Counted from the stretch's first letter, positions 42,598-52,115 are shown. The stretch is DNA of 64,000 nucleotides from Actinokineospora sp. NBRC 105648 (GCF_030269645.1 NZ_BSTR01000006.1:192860-256859); one strand, 5' to 3'. A program made the numbers and translations. The notes: a model not told the origin generated them from the letters alone.

Positions 42598-43700
42598 GCG
42601 GTCTCGACCACACCGTCGCCCGGTTCCTCGGTGGACTGCGGATCGCCGTACTGGTCATCGCCGCGACCGTGTTGGCTACCGCGAGCCTGCTCCGCACCAC
42701 GGACATACACCGTCCACTGTGGACCCAGTTGGCAGCGTACTGCGCATTCGCGGCGATCATCATTGCCGAGTTCGTCCTGCTCGTGCGTGGGAGGTCGTGG
42801 GGCCGGGCTCGCTGGCCCGCGCTGGTGCTTGCCTTCTCGGCGTCCATTACCTCGACAGTGACCTTGCTCAGCGGCGAGGCCACCGGAGCCCTCGACTGGG
42901 CATACGGAACCATGGGCTGGATCGGCGTGCTGCTGTTGCTGGACCGCCCGATCGGCTTCCTGGCCTGTTTCTTGGCAACCCACGAGGTGGTCACTCTCAC
43001 CACCCTGGTCCTCGGTGCGGACGGCGGCACCGAGTTGGTGATCCTCAACGCCGCCGTCGCGGCCATCGGAGCACTGGGCTTTCCCTTCGGGACCGGACTC
43101 GGCGCGACCGCCCTGCGAGCTCTGGCGGTCACCGCCCACCGCCTCGCCGAGGAGGCAGAGGATGCCCGGACGCGCGACGCGGTCGGGGCGGCGGTGCACC
43201 GGCGCAGGCAGGAACGGTTCGCGGGGCTCACCGCCACGACTGTCCCGTTGCTGACGGGGTTGGCCTACCGAACGCTGGACCCACACGACGCCGACGTCCG
43301 CCGGGCTTGCGCCATCGAAGCAGCTCGCATGCGCAGGCTGTTCGCCGAGACCGACGAGGTGGCCGACCCTCTCACGCACGAGTTGGCCACCTGCGCCGAC
43401 GTCGCCGAGCGGAGAGGCGTGCTGGTGGAGCTGGAGACCAGCGGCCGCTGGCCGACACCCCCGCTACCGGTGCGGCGGGCGCTGACCGATGCCCCGCTCG
43501 CTGCCCTCGCCACCGCGACGACTTGGGCGAGGGTGACCGTGGTCGGCACCGCCGAGTCGGTATCGGTCGACGTCGTCGCCGACTGCGGGCCGGTCGACCT
43601 ACCCGTGAGCGACACGGCGGTGGTGGAACTGGAGACGATCTCGGAGGGAGACCTGCGGTGGGTGCGGACGCGCTGGGGAACAGACCGGTCACCGCAGTGA
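42594..43700 (+). CDS. Degenerate histidine-kinase-like membrane protein
   Basis: 368 residues. The N-terminal half is membrane-embedded (FLGGLRIAVLVIAATVLATASLL, then several further segments to about 185), like the kinase before it. The C-terminal half has the length of a HisKA_3/ATPase region, but no phospho-acceptor His motif (VHRRRQERFAGLTATTVPLL is found there) and no N- or G-box. It overlaps the kinase (ATGA) and the response regulator (43 bp), so the three are made together. Probably a pseudokinase that modulates or senses for the true kinase. Confidence 0.7.
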   Translation: MSGLDHTVARFLGGLRIAVLVIAATVLATASLLRTTDIHRPLWTQLAAYCAFAAIIIAEFVLLVRGRSWGRARWPALVLAFSASITSTVTLLSGEATGALDWAYGTMGWIGVLLLLDRPIGFLACFLATHEVVTLTTLVLGADGGTELVILNAAVAAIGALGFPFGTGLGATALRALAVTAHRLAEEAEDARTRDAVGAAVHRRRQERFAGLTATTVPLLTGLAYRTLDPHDADVRRACAIEAARMRRLFAETDEVADPLTHELATCADVAERRGVLVELETSGRWPTPPLPVRRALTDAPLAALATATTWARVTVVGTAESVSVDVVADCGPVDLPVSDTAVVELETISEGDLRWVRTRWGTDRSPQ

Positions 43701-44332
43701 TCGTTGACGACCACGCGGTGGTCGCAGCAGGAGTGCGGACATGGTGCGCGGCCGCCGACCCGCCGATCGAGCTGATCGAAGCCGGACCGGACCTGGCCGC
43801 GGTGTGGACCGGACCGGGCGCCCAAGCGGCGGTGGTCATCCTCGACCTGCACCTGAACGCGGGACACGCGGAGTTCGGGGCGCTACGCAGGCTCGTCGAC
43901 GTGGGCCGCAGGGTGGTGGTGTACACCCAGGCGGCAGACCCCGAAACCGCGACCCACTGCGTCGATCTCGGCGCGCTCGCCTACGTCACCAAGCGCGAAG
44001 GCGGTGCGCACCTGGTCGCCGCGATCCAACACGCCGCGGACGGACGCCCCTACACGCCCCCGTGGTTGGGCGGTGCACTCGCGGCTGACACCGACCTGGG
44101 CAGACCGAAGCTGACGCCGATGGAGGTCGCCACCCTGCGGGCCTGGTTCGCCTCGTCGTCAAAGCGGTTGGCCGCGGCGATGCTGCGGATCAGCCCAAAG
44201 ACCATCGAGACGTACCTGGACCGGGTGCGGACCAAGTACGCCAACGTCGGCAGGCAAGCGCCGACCAAGAGCGCGCTAGTCGCCAGGGCGCTCGAGGACG
44301 GCTGGATCACCCTGGACGAACTCGACGGCTGA
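43658..44332 (+). CDS. LuxR/NarL-family response regulator
   Basis: 224 residues from GTG 43658, which has GGAGGGAG 7 nt upstream and starts inside the previous gene. The receiver domain has VIVDDHAVVAAG (acidic pocket), VVILDLHLNAG with the phospho-acceptor Asp, and Lys in YVTKREGG. The HTH is divergent: KLTPMEVATLRAWFASSSKR then ISPKTIETYLDRVRTKYANVG. Partner of the kinase at 41473. Target genes unknown; the lipoprotein gene at 44826 is the nearest downstream. Confidence 0.9.
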   Translation: MGADALGNRPVTAVIVDDHAVVAAGVRTWCAAADPPIELIEAGPDLAAVWTGPGAQAAVVILDLHLNAGHAEFGALRRLVDVGRRVVVYTQAADPETATHCVDLGALAYVTKREGGAHLVAAIQHAADGRPYTPPWLGGALAADTDLGRPKLTPMEVATLRAWFASSSKRLAAAMLRISPKTIETYLDRVRTKYANVGRQAPTKSALVARALEDGWITLDELDG

Positions 44333-44343
44333 ACTCAGCCTCA

Positions 44344-44378
44344 GGCCAAGGCGGATGCGATCGGCTTTCGCCTTGGCC
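44344..44378 (+). terminator. Terminator of the two-component operon
   Basis: GGCCAAGGCG (44344-44353) pairs with CGCCTTGGCC (44369-44378), loop 15 nt, starting 12 bp after the response regulator stop. Confidence 0.6.
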
Positions 44379-44825
44379 GGTCGGGTGCCCACAGCACGAG
44401 GGATGAGCGACACGGGTTCACGCGCACATCGAGTGTCCTGTTCATCGACCTTTTATCGGCCCACCGGGGCCCTGTGCCAATGTCGAGTTCCGGCCTGAGT
44501 CTCGGCGCTGGAGGAGAATCTGGAGCGGAACGGCTACGAGACCGTGCTGGTTCGGAATCCGCTTGCCCGAGGGTGAGGCGGTCATGTTGCCCGGGCCACC
44601 AGGCCGCGGGTTCCGGCTCCTCCGCAGCGACCACCGCGCCTACGCGCTGCCCGTACAAGATGATTCCCTGGCCGCACCCTTTCGCGCATTTCCTGGCTTG
44701 GGGCCCTCGGCGCGGATGGGTGCGGATTCCGCGAGGAGACCGCCTCCTGATCATGATGGCGTAACACGAGCCCACCGGTTCTCGATGGAGTCCACAACTG
44801 ACCTTTCGATCAGTGGGTGAAATCG
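44379..44825. other. Intergenic with possible gene remnants
   Basis: 447 bases. A short open stretch on the plus strand, 44499-44576, reads like the start of a protein (VSALEENLERNGYETVLVRN) and then stops. Other ORFs here lack start signals. It probably contains a decayed gene plus the promoter of the lipoprotein gene. Confidence 0.35.
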
Positions 44826-45431
44826 ATGGTACGAACCCTCCTGGCCCCGGCAGTTGTTCTCCTGGCCGTGACTGCGGTCGGGTGTGACGGCGGGACCACC
44901 CCTCCGGCGGCGCCGACAGTTGTCTTCCCGGCGTCTACGGTGATCAGCGCGAGCAACCAGGTCGCGACCTTCGACTCGTCCGTCAACGACGTCCTGACCC
45001 TGCTCAACGGTCAGATCCCGATTCTGGAACCTGGATCGTCCACACTGCCGACAATCGCCCTCAGGAAAGGAGTCTTCGGTGGTCAGGTCAAATCAGACGC
45101 AGAGATCTACCTGCTGTCGAGGGAAAGCCTCCTTGATGACACGCGCGCGGTCGCCGTCCGGATCACCGGCAGCGCAGGTTCCGTCAACACCCCAACGCGC
45201 CTGCTGAGCGTGGTAGGAGCATCCGTCAACAAGCTCTCCGCCGACTCGGTCCAGGCTTTCAGCGAGAGCGTCCTCCCCAAGCTGTCCACCATTGCCCAGA
45301 CCCGTACGACGATCACTGTCGGGACGTTCTACACACTCACGATCATCGTCAGCAACTCATCCTCCCTCACCTTCATCTACACCCCTGTCGGAACCGAACC
45401 GCCAGTCGAAGCGGAGACCCTCGGCCCGTGA
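44826..45431 (+). CDS. Putative lipoprotein of unknown function
   Basis: 201 residues from ATG 44826 (GGGTGA upstream; a GTG at 44817 is an alternative). The signal peptide ends in a lipobox, VTAVGC, with Cys as first mature residue, followed by a Pro/Thr linker (DGGTTPPAAPTVVFP). The mature part is beta-rich with repeated TITVGTFYTLTIIVSNSS-like strands at the C-terminus. No family recognised. Codon use is less GC3-biased than its neighbours, suggesting recent acquisition or weak expression. Expected on the outer face of the membrane. Confidence 0.7.
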   Translation: MVRTLLAPAVVLLAVTAVGCDGGTTPPAAPTVVFPASTVISASNQVATFDSSVNDVLTLLNGQIPILEPGSSTLPTIALRKGVFGGQVKSDAEIYLLSRESLLDDTRAVAVRITGSAGSVNTPTRLLSVVGASVNKLSADSVQAFSESVLPKLSTIAQTRTTITVGTFYTLTIIVSNSSSLTFIYTPVGTEPPVEAETLGP

Positions 45432-45708
45432 TCGCCGATTCACCGTGGATGAGTTGGTTCGGCGCCCGTCCAGCTGGCTGGTGGGCAAGCATCGACAGAT
45501 GACCGAGAGCGTCATCGCGTACCGAGTACTCGACGAATCGGACCCAGGAGCACAAGATCCTCGCTTCCGACTCGGGGTGGAGTCGGTCATGGAGGGCCGC
45601 GCGCGGACAGTAGCGCGGGCGTTACGGTCACAACACACTCGAGCGGGACAACAAAGGCTCCGTTTGAAGATTCGCCGCATAGATGGTGGTATTCCCGGCC
45701 TGGGCCGA
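45432..45708 (+). other. Possible remnant ORF downstream of the lipoprotein gene
   Basis: From GTG 45447 the plus strand is open to 45858 and reads VDELVRRPSSWLVGKHRQMT and VIAYRVLDESDPGAQDPR, which looks protein-like. But it lacks a ribosome binding site, has low GC at third positions and runs into the antisense of the hydrolase gene. I take it as a gene remnant rather than a functional CDS. Confidence 0.3.
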
Positions 45709-47187
45709 TCAGCGCCCGTTGCCAGGGTGGAACACGGTGAGCTCGCCGTAGGTCGACAGAGTGCCCGCCAGGTCACTGGATCCGTCGCGCATAACGGAAT
45801 CCAGGAACGCGAGCGTGGCGCCGGCGACGACGCGCGGGCTCTCGGCGCGGCCCAGTGAGCCGACGATCGAGGGCACCGGCGGCAGGTACAGGGGGCCGTC
45901 CATGAAGGTCAGGTGGGCGGCGCCGGGGATGGTTAGCCGGTAGTTGGTCGCCGTGCCGCGCGTGAGCACGTCGGTGAGCTGCGGCACGTAGCGCGGATCG
46001 GTGTCCGGGGTGATGGCCTGGGTGAGCGCGAGCGTCGGCTGGCCGAGGTCAGGCGACAGGGAGCCGCGGGGGTAGCCGTCCAGATCGATGACGGCGTCGA
46101 ACCGGTGGTCGTGCCTGGCGGCCTGCAGGGCGGCGGCGCCACCCATGGAGTGACCGGTCGCGGCGACCCGGCCGGTGTCCAGGCGCCCGGCCAGCGGGTC
46201 GGCGCCGTCGCCCCGGTCGAGACCCTCCAGCCGGGTCAGCGCGAAGCCGAGGTCGGCGGCCCGGATCGCCGTCCAGTCGTCGGCCAGCCTGTCGTCCTCG
46301 CCCCGGTCGCCGGTGGAGACGGTCGCGCTGGTGATCGTCCGGCCGTCGGCGAGCACGACGGCGGCGGAGTCGTACGGGTGGTCGAGCGCGACGACCACGT
46401 AGCCGTGGCTGGCGAGTTCCTCCGCCCACGCGGTGTTCTGGGTGCGCACCCCGCTCGACCCCGGCGAGAACAGCACGATCGGGAACCGTCCTCCCCCACC
46501 TGCCACCGGGGCGTCGGGGATCGCGTGGGTACGGGCGAGCGGAACACCGTCGAACAGGAAACCCGGCAGGCCGACTCCCTGGGCGAGTGCCTCGGAGACG
46601 GTGCGCGCCTCGTCCTCGTCGCGTCCGAGGTACTGGGCGCGCGGTACGTCCGCCGAGCTGTTCTTCGCGGGGTACCAGAGCTGGGCCACGACCGTGCGCC
46701 GGTCCTGCGGATCGGTGGTGAAGGTCTCCGGGCGGTCCGGGTCGGTCCACTGCAGAACGCGGGTGCCGACCGCGAAGTCGCCGGAGAGCTCTGGGAAGAC
46801 GGGGACGGGGAAAGCCCACGCCGCCGCCGGGCCTGTGGCGATCAGGCAGGCGCACGCCACCGAGCCCGGCAACGCCAGCCACCAGCGGACCCGCCGAGCG
46901 CGGTCGCGCACCAGCGGGAAGATGGCGAACGGGGCAGCGATGATCGCACCCGCCAGCACCGGCAGCAGCTGCCAGCGGAGCCCTGTCACGCAGAGCGCGA
47001 TCGCGGACGGCAGGAACGCCGCCCCCGCCGCGATGGTGGCGCGTGGGCGGGCAGCGGCGGGCAGCCAGCGCGCCACCACCAGCACGACGGCACTGAGCAA
47101 TGTCAGGACTTCCAGCGGGGACAGGTTCAGTCCCGTGATTATCTCGGTCACCCGGCCATGTTCGGTGCCTGGCTCGTGCGTCCACAT
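45709..47187 (-). CDS. Membrane-anchored alpha/beta hydrolase, PAF-acetylhydrolase-like
   Basis: 492 residues from ATG 47187 (GGGGAG upstream; GTG 47151 possible). Three to four hydrophobic segments (about 25-135) anchor it, then a hydrolase domain follows. PIVLFSPGSSGVRTQN is the oxyanion strand, VAATGHSMGGAAALQAA carries the nucleophile Ser, IDLDGYPRG probably carries the acid, and IPGAAHLTFMD carries the His. This layout matches the platelet-activating-factor acetylhydrolase/dienelactone-hydrolase-like esterases that cut short acyl esters. Divergent from the two-component pair at 47361, whose regulator may control it. Confidence 0.88.
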   Translation of the reverse strand: MWTHEPGTEHGRVTEIITGLNLSPLEVLTLLSAVVLVVARWLPAAARPRATIAAGAAFLPSAIALCVTGLRWQLLPVLAGAIIAAPFAIFPLVRDRARRVRWWLALPGSVACACLIATGPAAAWAFPVPVFPELSGDFAVGTRVLQWTDPDRPETFTTDPQDRRTVVAQLWYPAKNSSADVPRAQYLGRDEDEARTVSEALAQGVGLPGFLFDGVPLARTHAIPDAPVAGGGGRFPIVLFSPGSSGVRTQNTAWAEELASHGYVVVALDHPYDSAAVVLADGRTITSATVSTGDRGEDDRLADDWTAIRAADLGFALTRLEGLDRGDGADPLAGRLDTGRVAATGHSMGGAAALQAARHDHRFDAVIDLDGYPRGSLSPDLGQPTLALTQAITPDTDPRYVPQLTDVLTRGTATNYRLTIPGAAHLTFMDGPLYLPPVPSIVGSLGRAESPRVVAGATLAFLDSVMRDGSSDLAGTLSTYGELTVFHPGNGR

Positions 47188-47360
47188 CGCTCCCCAGACG
47201 CGACCCCGGTGCCGTCTCCAGTGGCAATCGAGCACCTCGGATCAGCCGCCGGACTACGACCACGGGAGGTACCGGGACTCCTCCCGTGGTCGCAATCCGG
47301 CTCGCCGCAGTCAGCCGGCGGGCTCATGTGCGGGGCGGGCCGTCGGCCTACCATCGCCGT

Positions 47361-48461
47361 GTGACGAACGAGCGGCGCTGGGCGTCCCGGCTGCCGCGGG
47401 CGGTGTGGGACTCGCTCCTGCCCGCGCTTCTCCTGCTGAACGTCTTGACCATGTGGACGCCCACGGAGCTACCGGTGGCCGCCGCGTTCACCGCCGCACT
47501 CGCGCTGCCCTTGGTGTGGCGGCGCCAGGCCCCGCTCACGGTATTCGGCGCGGTGGCGACCGCGGCCTTCGTCCAGTGGCTGGTGGGCGTCCAGCTGCCC
47601 GCGGACGTCGCACTGCTGGTGGTTCTCTACACGGTGGCCGCGACCTCGGGCAGGCGCGCCACACTCGTCGCCGTCACAGTCGTGGAGATCGGGGCCGTCC
47701 TGGCCTGCCTGCGCTGGGCGACGGATGGCGCGTTCCTTACCCCGCTCGCCGCGCTCACCGCGCTGGTCGTCGCCGCGGCCGTGCTCGGTGTGAACGACCG
47801 GACCACACGTGCCTACCTGGGAGCCGTGCGGGACCGGGCCGTCGCCGAGGAGAGAGCCAGGATCACCAGGGAGATGCACGACATCGTCACCCACAACCTG
47901 TCCGTCATGGTCGCGCTCACCGACGCCGCCGTCTACGCGCAGCACCGGTCGCCCGACAAGGCCACCACCGCGATGCTCCAGGTCGCCGAAACGGGCAGGC
48001 AGGCACTGACCGACATGCGGCGCTCACTCGGCGTCCTGCGCACCGACGAACCGGACGCGGCGCGCCACCCGCTGCCCGGCATCGCCCAACTGGAGACCCT
48101 CGCGGGCCAGATGCGCGCCGCCGGGCTCCCGACCGGCCTCGACATCGACGGCGGCCACACGCACATACCCGCGACCGCGCAACTGACCGTCTACCGCCTG
48201 GTGCAGGAAGCCCTGACCAACACCCTCAAGCACACACCCACCGGCACCCACGCGAAGGTCAGGATCGAGTGCGCCGCCGAGACAGTCACGGTCGAGGTCA
48301 CGGACACCGGCCCGCCGACCTCCCCGGTCACCGCCTCCGGCCACGGCATCACCGGCATGCGCGAGCGCTCGGCGGGCTACGGGGGAACGGTCCTGGCCGG
48401 ACCACTTCCCGGCGGCGGCTGGGGAGTGCACACCCGCCTCGCCTTCGGCGGCGCCCCGTGA
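47361..48461 (+). CDS. NarL-type sensor histidine kinase
   Basis: 366 residues from GTG 47361. Four or five transmembrane segments lie in the first 150 residues (LLPALLLLNVLTMW, then VALLVVLYTVAATSG and others), with almost no extracellular part. HisKA_3 box: ERARITREMHDIVTHNLSVMVAL with the phospho-acceptor His. ATPase: RLVQEALTNTLKHTPTGTHA (N-box), VTDTGPPTSPV and GHGITGMRERSAGYGG (G-boxes). Overlaps the response regulator gene by GTGA. Such intramembrane-sensing kinases often respond to cell-envelope stress, which fits the divergent membrane hydrolase. Confidence 0.93.
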   Translation: MTNERRWASRLPRAVWDSLLPALLLLNVLTMWTPTELPVAAAFTAALALPLVWRRQAPLTVFGAVATAAFVQWLVGVQLPADVALLVVLYTVAATSGRRATLVAVTVVEIGAVLACLRWATDGAFLTPLAALTALVVAAAVLGVNDRTTRAYLGAVRDRAVAEERARITREMHDIVTHNLSVMVALTDAAVYAQHRSPDKATTAMLQVAETGRQALTDMRRSLGVLRTDEPDAARHPLPGIAQLETLAGQMRAAGLPTGLDIDGGHTHIPATAQLTVYRLVQEALTNTLKHTPTGTHAKVRIECAAETVTVEVTDTGPPTSPVTASGHGITGMRERSAGYGGTVLAGPLPGGGWGVHTRLAFGGAP

Positions 48462-49120
48462 CGATCCGCGTCCTGATCGCCGACGACGAGGCGCTGCTGC
48501 GCATGGCGTTCAGCATGGTCGTGGAGGCCCAGCCGGACCTGGTACCGGTCGGCGAGGCCGAGGACGGCGCCACCGCCGTCCGGCTCGCCACCGACCTGCG
48601 CCCCGATGTCGTCCTGATGGACGTCCGCATGCCGGGAACCGACGGGATCGAGGCGACCCGGCAGATCACCCGGAGCTGCCCGCAGACCCGGGTGCTGATC
48701 CTGACCACCTTCGACCTGGACGAGTACGCCTTCGCCGGGCTCAAAGCCGGGGCCTCGGGCTTCCTGCTGAAGAACACCAGGCCCGAGGAGCTGCTCACCG
48801 CGATCCGCACCGTGGCCGCGGGCAACGCGGTGGTCTCCCCGCGCGTCACCCGCCGCCTGCTGGAGAGATTCCGCCCCCACCTCCCCGACGCCGCCGCCAC
48901 CGCCCGCGACGAGCGGCTGAACAGGCTCAGCACCCGGGAGCGTGAGGTGCTCGTCCAGGTGGGCTCCGGTCTGTCCAACGCCGAGATCGCCGCCACCCTG
49001 CACCTCGCGGAGGCCACGGTGAAGTCCCACCTGGGGCGAATCCTGCACAAGCTCGAACTCCGCGACCGGATCCAGGCCGTGATCTTCGCCTACGAGAGCC
49101 GCCTCATCCACCCGGCGTGA
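48458..49120 (+). CDS. LuxR/NarL-family response regulator
   Basis: 220 residues. Receiver: VLIADDEALLRMAF (acidic pair), VVLMDVRMPGTDGIEATR with the phospho-acceptor Asp, ILTTFDLDEYAF and LLKNTRPEELL (Lys). The HTH is LSTREREVLVQVGSGLSNAEI then AEATVKSHLGRILHKLELRD. A textbook pair with the kinase at 47361, coupled by a GTGA overlap. Confidence 0.95.
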   Translation: MTIRVLIADDEALLRMAFSMVVEAQPDLVPVGEAEDGATAVRLATDLRPDVVLMDVRMPGTDGIEATRQITRSCPQTRVLILTTFDLDEYAFAGLKAGASGFLLKNTRPEELLTAIRTVAAGNAVVSPRVTRRLLERFRPHLPDAAATARDERLNRLSTREREVLVQVGSGLSNAEIAATLHLAEATVKSHLGRILHKLELRDRIQAVIFAYESRLIHPA

Positions 49121-49369
49121 TGCCCGCGGGTCTAGGCGGCTTCTCCGACGGTTGTCCTGATTGGCCTGCCAGTCGCTGTGGCGGCTGCCCGCGTGGGCGG
49201 ACATCGTGTCCACTTCGGACGGCCACGCCGCGAGGTCGTTGCCCGGTGTCCTGCGGCCACCCGGGTTGGCCGCGGAACGGGTGGTCGCGGCCCCGTCCGA
49301 GGGCCGCGACCCACGGGACGGTACCGGACCCGGGCCGGGGAACCCGTGCCGCCGCCGGTGAAGTCGGCG

Positions 49370-49927
49370 CTAGCAGCCACCCGGGGCCGGGTGGAGCCAG
49401 GACAGTCCGCCGGACGCGGTGTTGAGGTAGTAGTCGACCACGCCGCCCTGATCGGTGTACGTGCACAGGTCACGGCGGCCGTCGCCGTTGAAGTCGGTCT
49501 GCCAGACGCGGTTCGGCATGGTGTTGCCGTATTGCCTGCTGATGAAGGTCACCGTCGTCGGGTCGGTTTGGCGGAGCACGAAGAAGGCGTCAGCGGGGTT
49601 GAACGCGTCGTAGTCGGTGAGCACGATCTCGTTGGTGCCGTCACCGCCGAGGTCGACGACCTCGCCCATGTCGCCGCAGAGCGGGTAGTTGGTGGGGTTC
49701 GGGTAGGTGTAGGTCGTCGCGGTGCCGTGTCCGCCGCCGGGCAGGCCGTGGGCGATCCGCAGCGAGCACGTCGAGCCGGCGCTGGTGCCGGGGGTGACCA
49801 CGTCGGTCAGTCCGTCGCCGTCGACGTCGCCGGAGAACGGGGCGTTCCAGTCGCCCGCGCCCGCCGGGGATGCCAGGGCCAACGTGAGCACCGCGGCCGC
49901 GCCGAGGGTGCCGATTCTCTTCGCCAT
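49370..49927 (-). CDS. Secreted FG-GAP/VCBS-type repeat protein
   Basis: 185 residues. Signal peptide KRIGTLGAAAVLTLALASPAGA, then FG-GAP-like beta-propeller repeats with Ca-binding loops: FSGDVDGDGLTDVV, VVDLGGDGTNEIVL and QTDFNGDGRRDLC. It is a shorter paralogue of the protein at 49931, which lies 3 bp upstream in the same operon; its GGAGG overlaps the end of that gene. Three to four repeats are too few for a full seven-blade propeller, so the two proteins might assemble with each other. Probably an extracellular binding protein. Confidence 0.82.
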   Translation of the reverse strand: MAKRIGTLGAAAVLTLALASPAGAGDWNAPFSGDVDGDGLTDVVTPGTSAGSTCSLRIAHGLPGGGHGTATTYTYPNPTNYPLCGDMGEVVDLGGDGTNEIVLTDYDAFNPADAFFVLRQTDPTTVTFISRQYGNTMPNRVWQTDFNGDGRRDLCTYTDQGGVVDYYLNTASGGLSWLHPAPGGC

Positions 49928-49930
49928 TGC

Positions 49931-50779
49931 TCAGACCTCCATGAAGTTGCCGGTGCCGTCATTGCGGAAGTGCTGCACCCGCAGCTGGGGCACGTGGGAG
50001 ATCAGGCCGATGTCCGGGACGCCGTCGGACCCGATGTCGGTGACGAACACCTCGTGCGGGTCTTGGGCCTTGGCGAAGGTGATCGCCGCCTTGCCGCTGC
50101 CGAAGTGCAGCTCCGCGGCCCAGGAGGCGTACTCGCAGCGCCGGGAGAGCAGCATGTCCTGGCCGCCGTCACCGTCGAAGTCGGCGAGGAAGTGCTGGGG
50201 GACCGGTTGGGAGGAGCAGCCGGAGACCGTGCCGGGCACGATGGCGCCGTCGGGGGTGCTGTGGAACGAGCGGATCTCCATGCTCTGGTCGCTGGAGGAC
50301 CACACGTCCGGCAGGCCGTCGCCGTTGAAGTCGGTCGTCCGGATCGTGCTGGGGAAGGGCAGGCCCGGGTACAGGCCGGTCACCCTGATCTCGTCGCGCA
50401 CCAGGCGAAGGGTCAGGTAACCCCCCGAGTACCACTGGAACCCCGTGGTGATGATGTCCGGCTTGCCGTCGCCGCGCAGGTCGGCCACGACACCCATGTC
50501 GGGGCAGAACGGGGCACTGGTGCGCGGCGAGTCGTAGCTGTAGTCCTTCGGCGTGCCCAGGGTCCCGTCGCGCTTGCCCAGCGCGATGCTGAGCACGCAC
50601 GGCCGGTTCTCCCCACCGCCCGCCTCGATGGCGGGCAGGACCTGGTCGACGATCCGGTCGCCGTTGACGTCGCCCCGGAAGATGCGCAGGTTCGGTTCGC
50701 CGCCGGCGGTGGCGGGCACCAACACCATCGCCACCACCGCGGCGATGGCGGCCAGAACCGCCATCCGTGGCTTGTGCAT
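49931..50779 (-). CDS. Secreted FG-GAP/VCBS-type repeat protein (larger paralogue)
   Basis: 282 residues. Signal peptide MAVLAAIAAVVAMVLVPATAG, then at least five repeats with DxDGDG-type loops: FRGDVNGDRIVDQV, VADLRGDGKPDII, TTDFNGDGLPDVW, LADFDGDGGQDML and VTDIGSDGVPDIG. These repeats form integrin-alpha-like propeller blades. ATG 50779 follows GAGGGGAG. First gene of a two-gene operon with 49370-49927. Function probably binding at the cell surface; no catalytic domain seen. Confidence 0.85.
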   Translation of the reverse strand: MHKPRMAVLAAIAAVVAMVLVPATAGGEPNLRIFRGDVNGDRIVDQVLPAIEAGGGENRPCVLSIALGKRDGTLGTPKDYSYDSPRTSAPFCPDMGVVADLRGDGKPDIITTGFQWYSGGYLTLRLVRDEIRVTGLYPGLPFPSTIRTTDFNGDGLPDVWSSSDQSMEIRSFHSTPDGAIVPGTVSGCSSQPVPQHFLADFDGDGGQDMLLSRRCEYASWAAELHFGSGKAAITFAKAQDPHEVFVTDIGSDGVPDIGLISHVPQLRVQHFRNDGTGNFMEV

Positions 50780-50993
50780 GGGACTCCCCTCGTCGGTCGG
50801 GTACGCGCTGTCGCGGCCCGTCCACCCAGGTCATCGCCGCCGGTGTACTGCGTGTTCACCCTCTCACCCACAGTGACTCCGACCGGCCCCCACGCGGACG
50901 GCAAAGCTCGTACGTCGCACGATCAAACGGTCCCGGTCACTTCGCGGCCGGACGTCCGGCGAGTGATGATCTCCGGTAGGCCTCACCCCTGGC

Positions 50994-52115
50994 CTACCGG
51001 GCGAAGAGCGTGGCGCCGAGCGGGTGCGTGTCGTCGAAACCGGGGAGTACCAGGAAAGTCGCGCTGGCCGTGGTGGTCGTGAACGGCAGCAGCGCGTCGC
51101 CGTTCTCCATGTGGGTCAGGGTGTTGGTGAAGGTCTTGACGTCGTTCTGGAAGCTGATGAACAGCAGACCCGGGGCGGGTTCGTCGATGCTGTAGGAGCG
51201 GCGCAACATGAGGCTGACCCCCACCACCGCCGAGTGCGCCCTGCGGACGTGGGAGCCCACCGGGATCAGGTAGCGCCCGTCCGGCGTCTTGGCGCCGAGG
51301 TCCGGGTCGGACGCGATGGTGCCGCCCGACAGCGGCTCGCCGGTGCCGCGATGTCGTCCGAAGACCGCTTCCTGTTCGGTGACGGGCAACGCGGCGAACC
51401 GTGGCAGGTCGAGCTCCATGCGCCGGAGCACGGCGATGGTGCCGCCCGCGACCGGCACTGGCCCGGGCAGCCACAGGTCCCGGCCCTGTTGGGCGGCGGT
51501 GTGCGGACCGACGACGCCGTCGGTGAAGCCGAAGGGGTTTCGTGGTGCGGTGCGGCTTCCCTCCACCGGAACGGTCGAACCGCGGTGGCCGGACTGCCGC
51601 CACCGTTCCCGCACCCGATCACCTGCTTGGCGTAGCAACGCGGCGGCGGCGATCGTTGGGATCATCGCGTCGTTGGCGCAGATCTGCAGCAACAAGTCAC
51701 CGCCGCGGGCCTGCGGTGCGATTCGCTCGTGGGAGAACGGTTGTAGGTCCAGCGCACCGGGCAAGGACGGGTCGACCGCACGTACGAGCTGGGGGCCGAC
51801 GCCGATGGTCACCGTGAGATCGCCCGGCGGCAGGCCGAGGAGTCGCGCGTCCGTCCCCGCGGTCAGCGCGCGGACAGTCTCGCCGAGTTCGGCCAGCAGC
51901 GAACCAATTGCCGTGCCATTAACGACATCGACCACTACGACGAGTAGGTTGGCCTGGGCCGAATGGGGTGTCGTGACGCCGGCCTGGAACCGCCCCGTCG
52001 GCGGTACCGACGCGGGGGCTTCACGTTTTGCCGTGTCCGGCGCGCACCCGGAGGTGAGGCCCGCGGCCAGAATGGTCGCTGTGGCGCCGAAAAACGCGCG
52101 ACGTGACGGTTCCAC
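50994..52115 (-). CDS. DyP-type haem peroxidase, Tat-exported
   Basis: 373 residues from GTG 52115. A twin-arginine signal (PSRRAFFGATATILAAGL) ends in a lipobox-like LTSGC, so the enzyme is exported folded with haem and may be lipid-anchored. The DyP motif GxxDG is present in NPFGFTDGVVGP, and the proximal haem ligand lies in GSHVRRAHSAV. DyP peroxidases oxidise dyes, lignin-type aromatics and porphyrins. No Shine-Dalgarno is visible before the GTG. Its start is 65 bp from that of the divergent beta-helix lipoprotein, so both share a promoter region. No EfeO/EfeU iron-uptake partners are next to it. Confidence 0.9.
   Translation of the reverse strand: MEPSRRAFFGATATILAAGLTSGCAPDTAKREAPASVPPTGRFQAGVTTPHSAQANLLVVVVDVVNGTAIGSLLAELGETVRALTAGTDARLLGLPPGDLTVTIGVGPQLVRAVDPSLPGALDLQPFSHERIAPQARGGDLLLQICANDAMIPTIAAAALLRQAGDRVRERWRQSGHRGSTVPVEGSRTAPRNPFGFTDGVVGPHTAAQQGRDLWLPGPVPVAGGTIAVLRRMELDLPRFAALPVTEQEAVFGRHRGTGEPLSGGTIASDPDLGAKTPDGRYLIPVGSHVRRAHSAVVGVSLMLRRSYSIDEPAPGLLFISFQNDVKTFTNTLTHMENGDALLPFTTTTASATFLVLPGFDDTHPLGATLFAR

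Noticed and set aside
44474..44764. 96-codon plus-strand ORF in the gap after the two-component operon
   Set aside because: No start signal and Ser/Arg-rich composition; a different frame shows the more protein-like fragment at 44499-44576.
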